Part shown: piece after piece, positions 6,647 through 14,752 of the stretch
How the letters are laid out: every line of letters starts with the position of its first letter
How positions within the stretch are numbered: the stretch's first letter is position 1
From: a virus
IMG/VR virus record: IMGVR_UViG_3300005841_000060
Location: 1-35,891 of that record
Direction: 5' to 3' (one strand)
DNA: 35,891 bases
Made by a program: the position numbers and the translations under genes
Notes under the pieces: model-generated
Told to the model about the DNA's origin: nothing
The model's input: only the letters and a program-made list of their open reading frames with translations
The model's database searches: none

Positions 6647-7081
6647 ATGCTTTCTTGTACGAAAAAATACTCCGACATTCCCTTTGCCCACCGACAGCCG
6701 AAGCATGACGGCCATTGTCGTTTGATCCACGGGCACAACTGGGCGTTTGAGTTTGAGTTCACGGCCGAAGTGACGGACGAAAATGGTTTCGTCGCTGACT
6801 TCGGAAAACTTAAAGACCTGAAAGAGTGGGTGAACCGTTTCGATCACGCGCTTGCCCTGAATGAAAACGACCCGCTCGTCGACTTTCTTCAAAAATTAGA
6901 TAGGCCCATCGGTGTGATTGCGAAAATCATTACTGTTCCGGATGCCTCTTGCGAGGGGCTCGCCCAGCTTGCTTACGCCGTCGCCTCCGGAATTGTCGAG
7001 AGTGTGACTCAGAAGCGGGCGAAAGTTTCCAGGGTGACGATTTACGAAGACTCCAAGAACTCGGCAACTTATATTCCATGA
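6647..7081 (+). CDS. queD: 6-carboxy-5,6,7,8-tetrahydropterin synthase
   Basis: A 144-residue member of the PTPS/QueD family. It converts 7,8-dihydroneopterin triphosphate to 6-carboxytetrahydropterin in preQ0 synthesis. Zinc ligands H15, H28 and H30 (FAHRQ, LIHGHNW) are present. The catalytic Cys is C24, with the D66-H67 pair (RFDHALAL) and E134 (YEDSKNSATY). Length is normal for phage and bacterial QueD. It is the first gene after its own promoter and overlaps queE as ATGA. The order queD-queE-folE-queC is a complete preQ0 pathway. Confidence 0.95.
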   Translation: MLSCTKKYSDIPFAHRQPKHDGHCRLIHGHNWAFEFEFTAEVTDENGFVADFGKLKDLKEWVNRFDHALALNENDPLVDFLQKLDRPIGVIAKIITVPDASCEGLAQLAYAVASGIVESVTQKRAKVSRVTIYEDSKNSATYIP

Positions 7082-7782
7082 CGCCAACCTATCCGATTTA
7101 CGAACATTTCAAATCCTTTCAGGGTGAAGGCGTCTATATGGGCCAGCCTTCTTTTTTTATTCGGACGATGGGCTGTCCGGTCGGGTGCGAGTGGTGCGAC
7201 TCGGCCGGAACCTGGAAACCGGAACACGCTCCAAAAGATTTACAGCGCATGACGACCGCGGAGCTTGTGAGCCTGATCGAGCAAAGCGAATGTCGCCGGG
7301 TGATCGTGACGGGCGGGGAGCCGGCCATCCATGACTGGCGTCCTCTCCTTGAGGCTTCCCGGGCCGCGCTTCCCAGTGTTCTTTTCCACATGGAGACATC
7401 CGGAGCTTTCCAGATCAAGGGGGAGTTCGACTGGATCACCCTTTCGCCGAAATGGAAAAAGACTCCGATCGTCGAGACTTGGAATCAGGCAAGCGAAATA
7501 AAAATCATCGTGGACAAAGTCGGGGCCGTGAAAGAGTGGCTAGATTTTATTGCCGACAATTTCGCTCTACCGATCCATTCCAATCATCCCGATCTTCCGA
7601 TATGGCTTCACCCTGAATGGACTCAGCGGGCCAACTGGGAAATCCTGGAAGAGATCGTCACGGCGATCAAGACATCCGATCAAAACATTTACGATCTCCG
7701 GGCCGGCTACCAGCTTCACAAACTTTTCCAGGCCGACAATCTCGACCCGAACGCTCGTCCCGTGGTGCCGGTGTATGGCTGA
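7078..7782 (+). CDS. queE: 7-carboxy-7-deazaguanine synthase (radical SAM)
   Basis: A 234-residue radical SAM enzyme. ATG 7078 overlaps the queD stop by 4 bases and is preferred to an upstream ATG at 6949. The cluster-binding motif CPVGCEWC (C33, C37, C40; CX3CX2C) and the SAM-binding VTGGEPAIHDW are intact. The N-terminal YEHFKSFQGEGVYMGQPSFFIR is the usual QueE substrate segment. It contracts 6-carboxytetrahydropterin to 7-carboxy-7-deazaguanine. It overlaps the next gene by 8 bases, indicating translational coupling. Confidence 0.95.
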   Translation: MTPTYPIYEHFKSFQGEGVYMGQPSFFIRTMGCPVGCEWCDSAGTWKPEHAPKDLQRMTTAELVSLIEQSECRRVIVTGGEPAIHDWRPLLEASRAALPSVLFHMETSGAFQIKGEFDWITLSPKWKKTPIVETWNQASEIKIIVDKVGAVKEWLDFIADNFALPIHSNHPDLPIWLHPEWTQRANWEILEEIVTAIKTSDQNIYDLRAGYQLHKLFQADNLDPNARPVVPVYG

Positions 7783-8626
7783 AAAGATTTTCCTTTCCTG
7801 GGAAGAGGTTCGGACTCTCATCAAGCGCCGGATACCCCAAGGGCTTCGCGTCCATGGTGTTCCGCGTGGCGGGGCGATCGTAGCGGAGATTTACGGCGGG
7901 AACGTTCCGGTGCATGAGGCGCAAGCCCTGGTCGACGATCTTGTGGACTCGGGAGTAACCCGCGACCGATGGTCTAAAAAATATCCAAATAAGCCCATGC
8001 ACGTTCTGATTGATAAACAAGAGGACGAGGCCTTCAAAAACAAGTGGGTCGTCTTCCCCTGGGAAGTAACCGAAGAGGGTGACAAATCCATTTCGGAAAA
8101 CGTCGTTAGGGTGCTTGAATACTTGGGAGAGGATGCGGGCCGGGAAGGTCTTCAAGAGACACCGGCCCGCTATATAAAGTTTTTGGAAGAGTTCACTTCG
8201 CCGGAAGATTTCAAAATGACAACCTTCGACGGAGAGAGTTACGACGAAATGGTCGTTCAGTCCGGCATCCCGTTCTTTTCCCTTTGCGAACACCACATGG
8301 TTCCGTTCTTCGGGACGGCCGCTGTCGCCTACATCCCAGGGAAAAAGATTGTCGGGCTTTCCAAACTGGCGCGGACGGTGGAATGGTTCTCGCGCCGCCT
8401 CCAGAATCAGGAGCGCATCACCCAACAGATCGCCCATAAAATCCAAGAGACGCTTTCGCCCCTGGGTGTGGCCGTGGTGATCCGGGCTCGGCACCTCTGC
8501 ATGGAAATGAGAGGCGTCAAGAAACACGACACCTGGACAACGACTTCAAAACTGATGGGCCGATTCAAAGAGAGCGCCGAGGCCCGGGCCGAGTTCTTCA
8601 AAATCATAGAAGGGGATATGCGATGA
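7775..8626 (+). CDS. folE: Phosphoribosyltransferase-GTP cyclohydrolase I fusion
   Basis: A 283-residue two-domain protein starting at ATG 7775. Residues 107-283 are GTP cyclohydrolase I, making 7,8-dihydroneopterin triphosphate from GTP, the first step to preQ0. Zinc ligands C171, H174 and C242 (SLCEHHMVPFFG, RHLCMEMRGV) are intact. Residues 1-100 are a type I phosphoribosyltransferase-like domain: VPRGG (29-33), the PRPP loop LVDDLVDSGVT (52-62) and VVFPWE (92-97). Ordinary FolE lacks this domain. It may feed purine nucleotide to FolE, possibly by salvaging the guanine that DpdA releases from DNA. That role is inference; a structural or regulatory use is the alternative. Confidence 0.93.
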   Translation: MAEKIFLSWEEVRTLIKRRIPQGLRVHGVPRGGAIVAEIYGGNVPVHEAQALVDDLVDSGVTRDRWSKKYPNKPMHVLIDKQEDEAFKNKWVVFPWEVTEEGDKSISENVVRVLEYLGEDAGREGLQETPARYIKFLEEFTSPEDFKMTTFDGESYDEMVVQSGIPFFSLCEHHMVPFFGTAAVAYIPGKKIVGLSKLARTVEWFSRRLQNQERITQQIAHKIQETLSPLGVAVVIRARHLCMEMRGVKKHDTWTTTSKLMGRFKESAEARAEFFKIIEGDMR

Positions 8627-9267
8627 GCGCTTTAATTATTCTTTCGGGTGGAATGGATTCGGTGACGTGCCTGCACCATCACAAGCAAGCGGGGATCACC
8701 CACGCCCTCAATTTCGACTACGGCTCGAAGCACAACGCCATGGAGCAAGAAAAGGCCCGGGTGAACTGCGACAAGCTGGGGATCGACTTCAAAATCATTT
8801 CACTGGATTTCATCGGTAAGTATTTCAAATCCGATCTCCTGAAAAGCGGCGACGATGTTCCGGAAGGACACTACGCCGAAGAAAGCATGAAGCGCACCGT
8901 CGTCCCTTTCCGAAACGCCATCATGCTTTCGATCGCCACCGGCTACGCCGAGAGCTTGAAACTCGATCGGGTCTACATTGCCAACCACGCTGGCGACCAC
9001 ACGATCTATCCGGACTGCCGGCTGGACTTCGTGAAGGCGTTCGGCGATTCGATGAAGCTCGGAACCTGGGCAGGGGTGAGCTTGATCGCCCCGTATACCC
9101 TTTTGACCAAGCGGCAGATCGCCGAGATCGGAAAACAAATCGGAGTGGACTACGCCGAGACTTACACCTGCTACCGGGGCGGCTTGAAGCACTGCGGGAA
9201 GTGCGGATCCTGTACGGAGAGGAAAGAGGCACTTTTCGGATTCGATCCCACCCAATACGAAGCCTGA
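8623..9267 (+). CDS. queC: 7-cyano-7-deazaguanine (preQ0) synthase
   Basis: A 214-residue PP-loop ATPase joined to the upstream gene by ATGA overlap. The PP-loop SGGMDS (8-13) binds ATP. Four zinc cysteines lie at C183, C191, C194 and C197 (TCYRGGLKHCGKCGSC). It turns 7-carboxy-7-deazaguanine into preQ0 with ammonia and ATP. It is plain QueC, with no fused glutamine amidotransferase-like (Gat-QueC) part. This speaks for preQ0 itself, not an amidino derivative, as the end product of the phage pathway. Confidence 0.95.
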   Translation: MSALIILSGGMDSVTCLHHHKQAGITHALNFDYGSKHNAMEQEKARVNCDKLGIDFKIISLDFIGKYFKSDLLKSGDDVPEGHYAEESMKRTVVPFRNAIMLSIATGYAESLKLDRVYIANHAGDHTIYPDCRLDFVKAFGDSMKLGTWAGVSLIAPYTLLTKRQIAEIGKQIGVDYAETYTCYRGGLKHCGKCGSCTERKEALFGFDPTQYEA

Positions 9268-9284
9268 ACGGATGGGCTTGCGGA

Positions 9285-10046
9285 GTGAAACTTTATTTTG
9301 CCGGCCTTACCCTCCCAACCTGGGAACGAAATAAAAGGCTTTCGCCGAGTATTCTTTTAAGCTATGTCGAAAAAAACAAAATCCTCCGGTTCTTCGAAAA
9401 GACCAAAGAGAAAATCTTTCTCGACTCCGGAGCGTTCACCGCGTTTAACTCGGGCAAGGAAATCAATATCGACGAGTACGCCGATTTCATTAAGAAGCAC
9501 CGAGCCCGCCTCGATGTCGCCGCGACGCTTGACTCAATCGGAGATTACCAAAAAACTGCTGAGAATACTTCGTCCCTTGAAAAAAAAGGATGCGAGGTTC
9601 TTCCAGTCTTTCATTTCGGCTCTCCGCTATCTGAACTCGAAAGGCTTGTTAGAAAATACGATTACATCGCTCTCGGAGGACTCGTCCCGCTTGCGCTCCG
9701 CGTTAAGCGCCTTCGAGGTTGGCTCGATCTCTGTTTTTCAAAGATCGGAGGAAAAGTCCGAGTCCACGGGTTCGGGATCAATGCCTTCTGGGCGTGGCGC
9801 CGATACCCCTTCTACTCCGTGGACGCCACGTCCTGGGTACAGTGGGGGGCTTTCAAACGCGCCGTTGTCTTCGAGGGACTTCTCAGGGGCTTCCGCATCG
9901 TGAGTAAAGCCGACCGAGAACTCAAGTCCATGATCTGTTACGACGACTCCGGGGAATCGCTGGAGGATTTCAATATCGCCTCCTACCACAAAGCGGCCGG
10001 CGCAATCACTGAACTGTGGGAAAAAAAGGGGATCAAATGGCCGTAG
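9285..10046 (+). CDS. dpdA: DpdA-type DNA guanine transglycosylase
   Basis: A 253-residue protein with a TIM-barrel pattern of the tRNA-guanine transglycosylase superfamily, phage DpdA branch. FLDSGAF (45-51; candidate catalytic D47), PVFH (107-110), YIALGG (127-132), HGFG (161-164) and YSVDATSW (177-184; candidate nucleophile D180) fall in the expected order. It should swap guanine in DNA for preQ0. GTG 9285 is chosen because homology begins at KLYFAGLT and upstream codons (from 9201) overlap queC; the start is not certain. It lies directly after queC and overlaps the ParB-like gene by 10 bases. Confidence 0.88.
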   Translation: MKLYFAGLTLPTWERNKRLSPSILLSYVEKNKILRFFEKTKEKIFLDSGAFTAFNSGKEINIDEYADFIKKHRARLDVAATLDSIGDYQKTAENTSSLEKKGCEVLPVFHFGSPLSELERLVRKYDYIALGGLVPLALRVKRLRGWLDLCFSKIGGKVRVHGFGINAFWAWRRYPFYSVDATSWVQWGAFKRAVVFEGLLRGFRIVSKADRELKSMICYDDSGESLEDFNIASYHKAAGAITELWEKKGIKWP

Positions 10047-10753
10047 TCTTCGACCCGAAAAAACTCAAAGTCGTCCCGATCGGGGAAGTCCTTCCCAACC
10101 CCTGGAACCCGAAGCCAGGCGCCCGGAAGTCCAAAGAGTTCCAAGAGGTCAAGAAATCCATCAAGGACAAGGGCCTTCGCCTTCCGATCATCGTTCGGGA
10201 AAAAGGAAATGGCTACGAGATCGTGGACGGGGAACAGCGCTTCACCGCGGCCCAGGACTTGGGATTCAAAGAGGTCGTCGTCTACAACGAGGGAAAGCTC
10301 TCCGATCAGCAAGCGAAAGAACTCACGATCGCTTTCCAGACTCAGGTGCCGTTTTCCGAGTACGACCTCGGTCGCTTGGTCAAAGAACTGTCCACGAAGT
10401 ACGAGCACTACCAGCTTCCATATTCCAAAGAAAAGGTTGCGGAGCTGGTGGGACTGGTGGACTTCTCCTGGAACGAATACGTCACAAACTTCCTCGAGAT
10501 CGACGACAAGAACGCCAAGGCCCACGAAACCGTCTTCCGCGCCACCAAAGAGGAAATCGAAAAGATCAGGGACACAATCGGGATCAAGGCTGAGAAAAAG
10601 GGGGAGATCGTGAAGATCAACCGCATCCTCCGATTCCGGCTGGAGCGAACTACTCAGGAGCGCTTGGAAAAGGTTCTCAAAGGAATTATGCTTAAAAAGG
10701 GTACGAGAGATCCGAATGCGGCTTTCCTCGCCCTGCTGGACGGTGTGAAATGA
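10037..10753 (+). CDS. ParB/sulfiredoxin-fold protein, DpdB-like partner
   Basis: A 238-residue protein. ATG 10037 follows AAAGGGGATCAA. Residues 10-90 carry the ParB N-terminal nuclease/CTPase-like fold: VLPNPWNPKPGAR, LPIIVREK and the signature VDGEQRFTAAQDLG (63-76). The rest is helical. In the bacterial dpd cluster a ParB-like ATPase (DpdB) is needed with DpdA for base insertion. Close coupling to dpdA here suggests the same job, such as opening or selecting DNA for base exchange. A plasmid-type partition role is unlikely, since no ParA gene is present. Confidence 0.82.
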   Translation: MAVVFDPKKLKVVPIGEVLPNPWNPKPGARKSKEFQEVKKSIKDKGLRLPIIVREKGNGYEIVDGEQRFTAAQDLGFKEVVVYNEGKLSDQQAKELTIAFQTQVPFSEYDLGRLVKELSTKYEHYQLPYSKEKVAELVGLVDFSWNEYVTNFLEIDDKNAKAHETVFRATKEEIEKIRDTIGIKAEKKGEIVKINRILRFRLERTTQERLEKVLKGIMLKKGTRDPNAAFLALLDGVK

Positions 10754-11004
10754 AAACTCGAAGACTTGGAAAAATTATTATCTCCGACGCCTTCTGGAGA
10801 GATGGCTATCAAGACCTGGCCTACGTCACCAAGGGGTGTGCGATTCTCCGGGCCGAACACCGGCTCGACCTGGGCGCAATCGAGTACATCGCCTACCATC
10901 CGGACTTCGACGAAATCACGATAGGGGAGATCGTTCCGGAGTACGTCGCTCAGTTCACGGCCCAGGAATCGGGGAACCCGACGATCAAATGGATTCGGCA
11001 ATGA
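10750..11004 (+). CDS. Small protein at the end of the modification operon
   Basis: An 84-residue protein coupled to the ParB-like gene by ATGA. It shows two short beta blocks (GKIIISDAFWRDG, IEYIAYHPDFDEI) and acidic patches. I do not recognise the family. Its coupling places it with the modification genes, and it might be a DpdA/DpdB accessory factor. It could equally be the first gene of the packaging module, since it overlaps the next gene too. Confidence 0.7.
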   Translation: MKTRRLGKIIISDAFWRDGYQDLAYVTKGCAILRAEHRLDLGAIEYIAYHPDFDEITIGEIVPEYVAQFTAQESGNPTIKWIRQ

Positions 11005-11249
11005 AAACAGAAAGCGAAATCTACCTCGAAATCGAAAAATGTCCTGGCCTACTTGGAGGGCCGGAGACATGGTTCGTTACCTTCCGCGGGGCCTGGGCTA
11101 CTTCCCGCTTCCTCCTGGTGGCGCTGGTGAAGGGCTGGCTCTCTTGGAGGCGATGCGTTCGGGAAATTGAAAGGGAGAGAGTCGGGCGGCTTAAACGGAT
11201 TCTTTCAAGCTGGGTAAAGACAATGCCCGCTTCTGGACGGCCACAATGA
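11001..11249 (+). CDS. Small basic protein upstream of terminase
   Basis: An 82-residue protein bounded by ATGA overlaps on both sides, which supports it as a real gene. It has a moderately hydrophobic stretch (ATSRFLLVALVKGWLSW, about 33-49) followed by an Arg-rich C-terminus (RRCVREIERERVGRLKRI). It may be membrane-associated or bind nucleic acid. No family is recognised. Confidence 0.6.
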   Translation: MKTESEIYLEIEKCPGLLGGPETWFVTFRGAWATSRFLLVALVKGWLSWRRCVREIERERVGRLKRILSSWVKTMPASGRPQ

Positions 11250-11671
11250 AATACTCCCCGGAAACCGTCAAAACGATCTGCGATCACATCCTGATCGGCC
11301 TGTCTCAGAAGGACGCCGCGCTCATGGCCGGCATTTCGGAATCAGTTTTCTACCTGTGGAAATCCCAAGCGGAGGCCGGCGACCCTGAAAAATTGGAGTT
11401 TTTGGAGTCTCTAAAAAAGGCCGAGGCTCAATTAAAAGCCTCCTCACTCATGGAGATCACCAAACAGGGGAAAGAGAACAAGAGCTGGCAAGCGATCGCC
11501 TGGATTTTAGAGCGCAAGTTTCCCAAAGAGTTTGGCCGCTGGGATCGCACAAGTCTTGAAATCGTGGACAATGCTACTTTGAGCGAAACCGATGAATACA
11601 CGAAAGAAGAACTCTCGGAGCTTTGGGCCATCGACAAGGCAAGGCGAAACCGGGAAAAAACTCCCGCGTAA
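11246..11671 (+). CDS. Terminase small subunit
   Basis: A 141-residue protein. An N-terminal helix-turn-helix (residues about 5-40: ICDHILIGLSQKDAALMAGISESVFYLWKSQ) is the DNA-recognition domain typical of TerS. A helical oligomerisation core follows (LEFLESLKKAEAQLKASSLMEI.., WQAIAWILERKFPKEFG). It recognises the packaging site and activates TerL. The gene overlaps the large subunit gene by 80 bases in another frame, a usual TerS-TerL arrangement. Confidence 0.88.
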   Translation: MKYSPETVKTICDHILIGLSQKDAALMAGISESVFYLWKSQAEAGDPEKLEFLESLKKAEAQLKASSLMEITKQGKENKSWQAIAWILERKFPKEFGRWDRTSLEIVDNATLSETDEYTKEELSELWAIDKARRNREKTPA

Positions 11672-13151
11672 ACCCACATCGGAGTGGCTTGCAAAATGGG
11701 CTTGTGAACAGAGCTACTACGAGTTCTTCCTCCAGGCCTGGGTAATTCTTGAGCCAGAAACAAAGTTCGTCGATAACTGGCACGTCAAATACCTTTGCGA
11801 TGAACTGCAAGAGATCGTCGAGCGCATAGGCGCCGGCGAGCCTCGCCTCCACAATTTAATCGTCAACGTCCCTCCCCGATCGGTGAAATCCACCGTGACG
11901 ACGATCGCGCTCAATGCCTGGGCGTGGATCAAGTTTCCCTGGATGAAGTTCATCACCATTTCCTACGGGGGGGACTTGGCCGTCGGACATTCGGTCGCCA
12001 CCCGGGACTTGATCGTTTCAACCTGGTATCAAAAAAACTGGGGAGGACGTTTCCGGCTCAAGGGAGATCAGAACGTCAAATCCTGGTTCGGAAACAACAA
12101 GGGCGGTTTCCGGAAATCCGCTGGGGTCGGCGGGCCGATTCACGGGAAGGGCGGGGACATCATAATCATGGACGACGGACTCGACCCGAAGCGGGCGAAC
12201 TCCGAAGTCGAACGGGAAGGGGTGGCGAGGTTTTGGGACGGAACGGTTTCGACCCGGCTCAACAACTTGAAGACGGGAACGCGGATCGTGATCGAGCAAA
12301 GGCTTCACGAGAGCGATCTCACCGGCCACATCCTGGAAACGAATCCGAGTAAGTACAAACACATCCGCATACCGGCCGAGGACAAGTTCGACATCAATCC
12401 TCCGGAGCTGAAAAAGTTTTACAAGGCTGGGCTTTTCTTCCCGGCCCGGTTCGGTCGAAAGGAACTCGACGACATCCTGGCCGATCTCAAGCCGACCGGA
12501 TACGCCAACCAGTTTGGACAAAGCCCTTCGCCCGCTGACGGGATTATTTTCAAGGCTCCCTGGATGGTCAAGCGCTGGACGAAAGCGACACTTCCGGAGT
12601 TTGAAAAGATCGTTTGCTCCTGGGACTTGACCTTCGGCTCAGACGACGAAGAGTCCGGCGAAAGCCTCAATGCCGGGGGAGTGTGGGGAATCGCCCGCCC
12701 GGACATTTATCTGCTTTGGGCTGAGGCTTCCAAAATGGAGTTCACGGAACAGGTGAAGGCGATTCTCAGGCTCCGGGGAATGTACGCGAACACCGACTTG
12801 ATCCTGATCGAGAACAAGGCCGCGGGCGCCCCTGCGATCTCAACGCTCCGGAAAACAATTCCCGGTGTCATGGCCTGGCCACCCAAGGGCTCAACGACGA
12901 TGGGATCGAAAATCGTTCGCGCGTCCAGTGTGACCGGATACTTCGAAGGCGGGAACGTTTATCTTCCGGACGAGAACGAGCCCGGCATGGCTTGGGTAGT
13001 CGAGTACGTCAAACAGCTCCTTTCCTTCCCGAAGGGAAAGCTAAACGATTTCGTGGACATGACCAGTCAATTCCTGAACTGGTTCCGGATGGCGAACGTC
13101 GTTCGTGATAGACGGCCGCGCGAACGGTATGTAGAAACGACAAACGTTTAG
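11592..13151 (+). CDS. Terminase large subunit
   Basis: A 519-residue packaging ATPase-nuclease. Walker A VPPRSVKST (93-101), of the PPRxxKS type found in many phage terminases, and Walker B DIIIMDD (189-195) are clear. The RNase H-like nuclease domain shows CSWDLTFGSDD near 342-352, LILIENKAAG near 396-405 and LNDFVDMTSQF near the end, supplying the acidic residues. No in-frame start closer than ATG 11592 exists before conserved sequence, so the 80-base overlap with TerS stands. It pumps DNA into the prohead and cuts it. Confidence 0.95.
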   Translation: MNTRKKNSRSFGPSTRQGETGKKLPRKPTSEWLAKWACEQSYYEFFLQAWVILEPETKFVDNWHVKYLCDELQEIVERIGAGEPRLHNLIVNVPPRSVKSTVTTIALNAWAWIKFPWMKFITISYGGDLAVGHSVATRDLIVSTWYQKNWGGRFRLKGDQNVKSWFGNNKGGFRKSAGVGGPIHGKGGDIIIMDDGLDPKRANSEVEREGVARFWDGTVSTRLNNLKTGTRIVIEQRLHESDLTGHILETNPSKYKHIRIPAEDKFDINPPELKKFYKAGLFFPARFGRKELDDILADLKPTGYANQFGQSPSPADGIIFKAPWMVKRWTKATLPEFEKIVCSWDLTFGSDDEESGESLNAGGVWGIARPDIYLLWAEASKMEFTEQVKAILRLRGMYANTDLILIENKAAGAPAISTLRKTIPGVMAWPPKGSTTMGSKIVRASSVTGYFEGGNVYLPDENEPGMAWVVEYVKQLLSFPKGKLNDFVDMTSQFLNWFRMANVVRDRRPRERYVETTNV

Positions 13152-13160
13152 TGCTACAAT
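13152..13160 (+). promoter_or_regulatory. Extended -10 element abutting the portal start
   Basis: TGCTACAAT at 13152-13160 matches an extended -10 (TGn-TATAAT, one mismatch). It ends 6 bases before the portal ATG at 13167. No Shine-Dalgarno sequence lies between (TCCCCT). A transcript from here would be essentially leaderless. The -35 position holds only TAGAAA (13132-13137, 17-bp spacing). Confidence 0.4.
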
Positions 13161-13166
13161 TCCCCT

Positions 13167-14747
13167 ATGCCAAAAACGATTTCACCAAGAAAACCCGCTG
13201 GCGCTCCGTCGCCGGTGAATAAATCTTCCGTCTACGATCTCATGGAGCCGCAGGACGCCGGTGTAACTGCCTCGAAGGGTTCTCGCGGGATTCAAGTCGT
13301 TCATTTTTCACAAATCATGCCGGTGTCCGCGAAGGACAAAACGGGAATGGAAGTTCGCGGTTCAATCGAGTACCCGTATTTTTATTTGACGCCCGACGAG
13401 CGCGTCGAACTCTTTCGGCTTTGCTCTCCGGTTTTCTCTTTGGTCACTGGCCGGATGAACCGAGTCTCGGCGATGGACTGGGACGTCGTGAGCGAAGAAA
13501 AGGCCGAAGAGGAAATCGCTTTCCACATCAAAAATCTTTTCGACCGCTGGAAGGAACTCAGAGGGCAAACCACTCTCGCCATGAGAATAGCCCGCGCCCG
13601 CATCCTGGCGAAAATAATGACGGAGTTACCGGAGTTACTTCCCGACGGATCAAACTTCGAGGCCGTCCTTCTCCGCTGGAAGCGCCGACAGCAATTCAAG
13701 TCGAAGGGCGAATGCGAGAACGTCGAACAGTGGCTTGAACAGCCGAACGTCCACATGAACTTCCAGGAGTTCAGAAAGGTCTACGTCATGGACGCCCTAG
13801 TTCACGGGAACGCCTCCGTCTTCAAACAAGTGAATCCGGATTCGACCCTGCTCGAAAACTTCTACCTCTTCCCGGGTGGAACTGTTTTCCCGCTCCGGAC
13901 GAAATATATCGGGGGCTACGAAGTTTTTATTCAGCAAATCCTCGGTGCTTCTCCCCAGGCGTTCTACGAGGACGAGTGCGCGTTCTGTCCTTACGCTCCG
14001 TCGAGTGTTCGGGCTTACGGATTCGTCCCGCTGGAAAGCCTGATCAACAAAACCGCCGAAACTCTTTTCTTCGACAAGCTCATGGCCGAGCAAGCCGACG
14101 GCACCAAGCCTCCGGAAAAGGTCGTGATCTTCGGGGAGAAAGATTCGCTCGACCCGACGAACACGGCCGTCGGCGGGCTACCGATGCCGAAAGAGGAACA
14201 GCGCCGAATCGAAGTCGCTCTCACGGAATCGAAAAAAGCCGCGATCCGAACTCTCTCCGGAGTCGGCCAGCCGATCGTTCTCGACTTGTCCAAAGAAAAT
14301 ACGATGGATGTCCAGATGCGCCGGCAGGATCAACTCGACAAGGCAATCGCGATGGTCTTCAATGCCTCGAACAACGAGATCAACCAAACCGGAAGCGATG
14401 GCACCAGCGGCCGCGCGACGAGTGAGACGAACGCCGACATCGACCAAGGCAAGGGAATTATGCCCATGGTGACGATGCTCGAAAACTTTTTGAATCAGGA
14501 CATCATTCCCTACCGCTTCGGCTCGGGATACCGTTTCAAGTTTCGGCATGAGAAAAGCGAGACAGAAGAGATCGCCAAGCTCACCGCCAAGGTTCAGAGC
14601 GGGCTCTACTCCGTGAACGAACTCCGCGTGTCGGAGCTGAACGAATCCCCATTCGAGGGAGAGCAATACGACTTCCCCCAGGGCTCCCAGGTGCCGACGC
14701 CCGGAGCGAATCCTCAAAATCCCGTGTTCACAAAAACTCTTAAATAA
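13167..14747 (+). CDS. Portal protein
   Basis: A 526-residue protein directly after TerL. The pattern fits Mu/P2-unrelated large portal families: an extended N-terminal arm, YPYFYLTPDERVELFRLCSPVFSLVTGRMNRV in the wing, a stem-loop region with YAPSSVRAYGFVPLESLI, and a C-terminal crown with ASNNEINQTGSDG and TAKVQSGLYSVNELRV. It forms the dodecameric ring for DNA entry and tail attachment. There is no Shine-Dalgarno before the ATG, but the TAG of TerL precedes in frame and no other start is near. Confidence 0.88.
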   Translation: MPKTISPRKPAGAPSPVNKSSVYDLMEPQDAGVTASKGSRGIQVVHFSQIMPVSAKDKTGMEVRGSIEYPYFYLTPDERVELFRLCSPVFSLVTGRMNRVSAMDWDVVSEEKAEEEIAFHIKNLFDRWKELRGQTTLAMRIARARILAKIMTELPELLPDGSNFEAVLLRWKRRQQFKSKGECENVEQWLEQPNVHMNFQEFRKVYVMDALVHGNASVFKQVNPDSTLLENFYLFPGGTVFPLRTKYIGGYEVFIQQILGASPQAFYEDECAFCPYAPSSVRAYGFVPLESLINKTAETLFFDKLMAEQADGTKPPEKVVIFGEKDSLDPTNTAVGGLPMPKEEQRRIEVALTESKKAAIRTLSGVGQPIVLDLSKENTMDVQMRRQDQLDKAIAMVFNASNNEINQTGSDGTSGRATSETNADIDQGKGIMPMVTMLENFLNQDIIPYRFGSGYRFKFRHEKSETEEIAKLTAKVQSGLYSVNELRVSELNESPFEGEQYDFPQGSQVPTPGANPQNPVFTKTLK

Positions 14748-14752
14748 TAAAA

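Noticed and set aside
9364-9903. 179-residue + strand frame rich in Ser, Arg and Lys within dpdA
   Set aside because: It lies wholly inside the dpdA-like gene in another frame; the dpdA frame has conserved motifs throughout.
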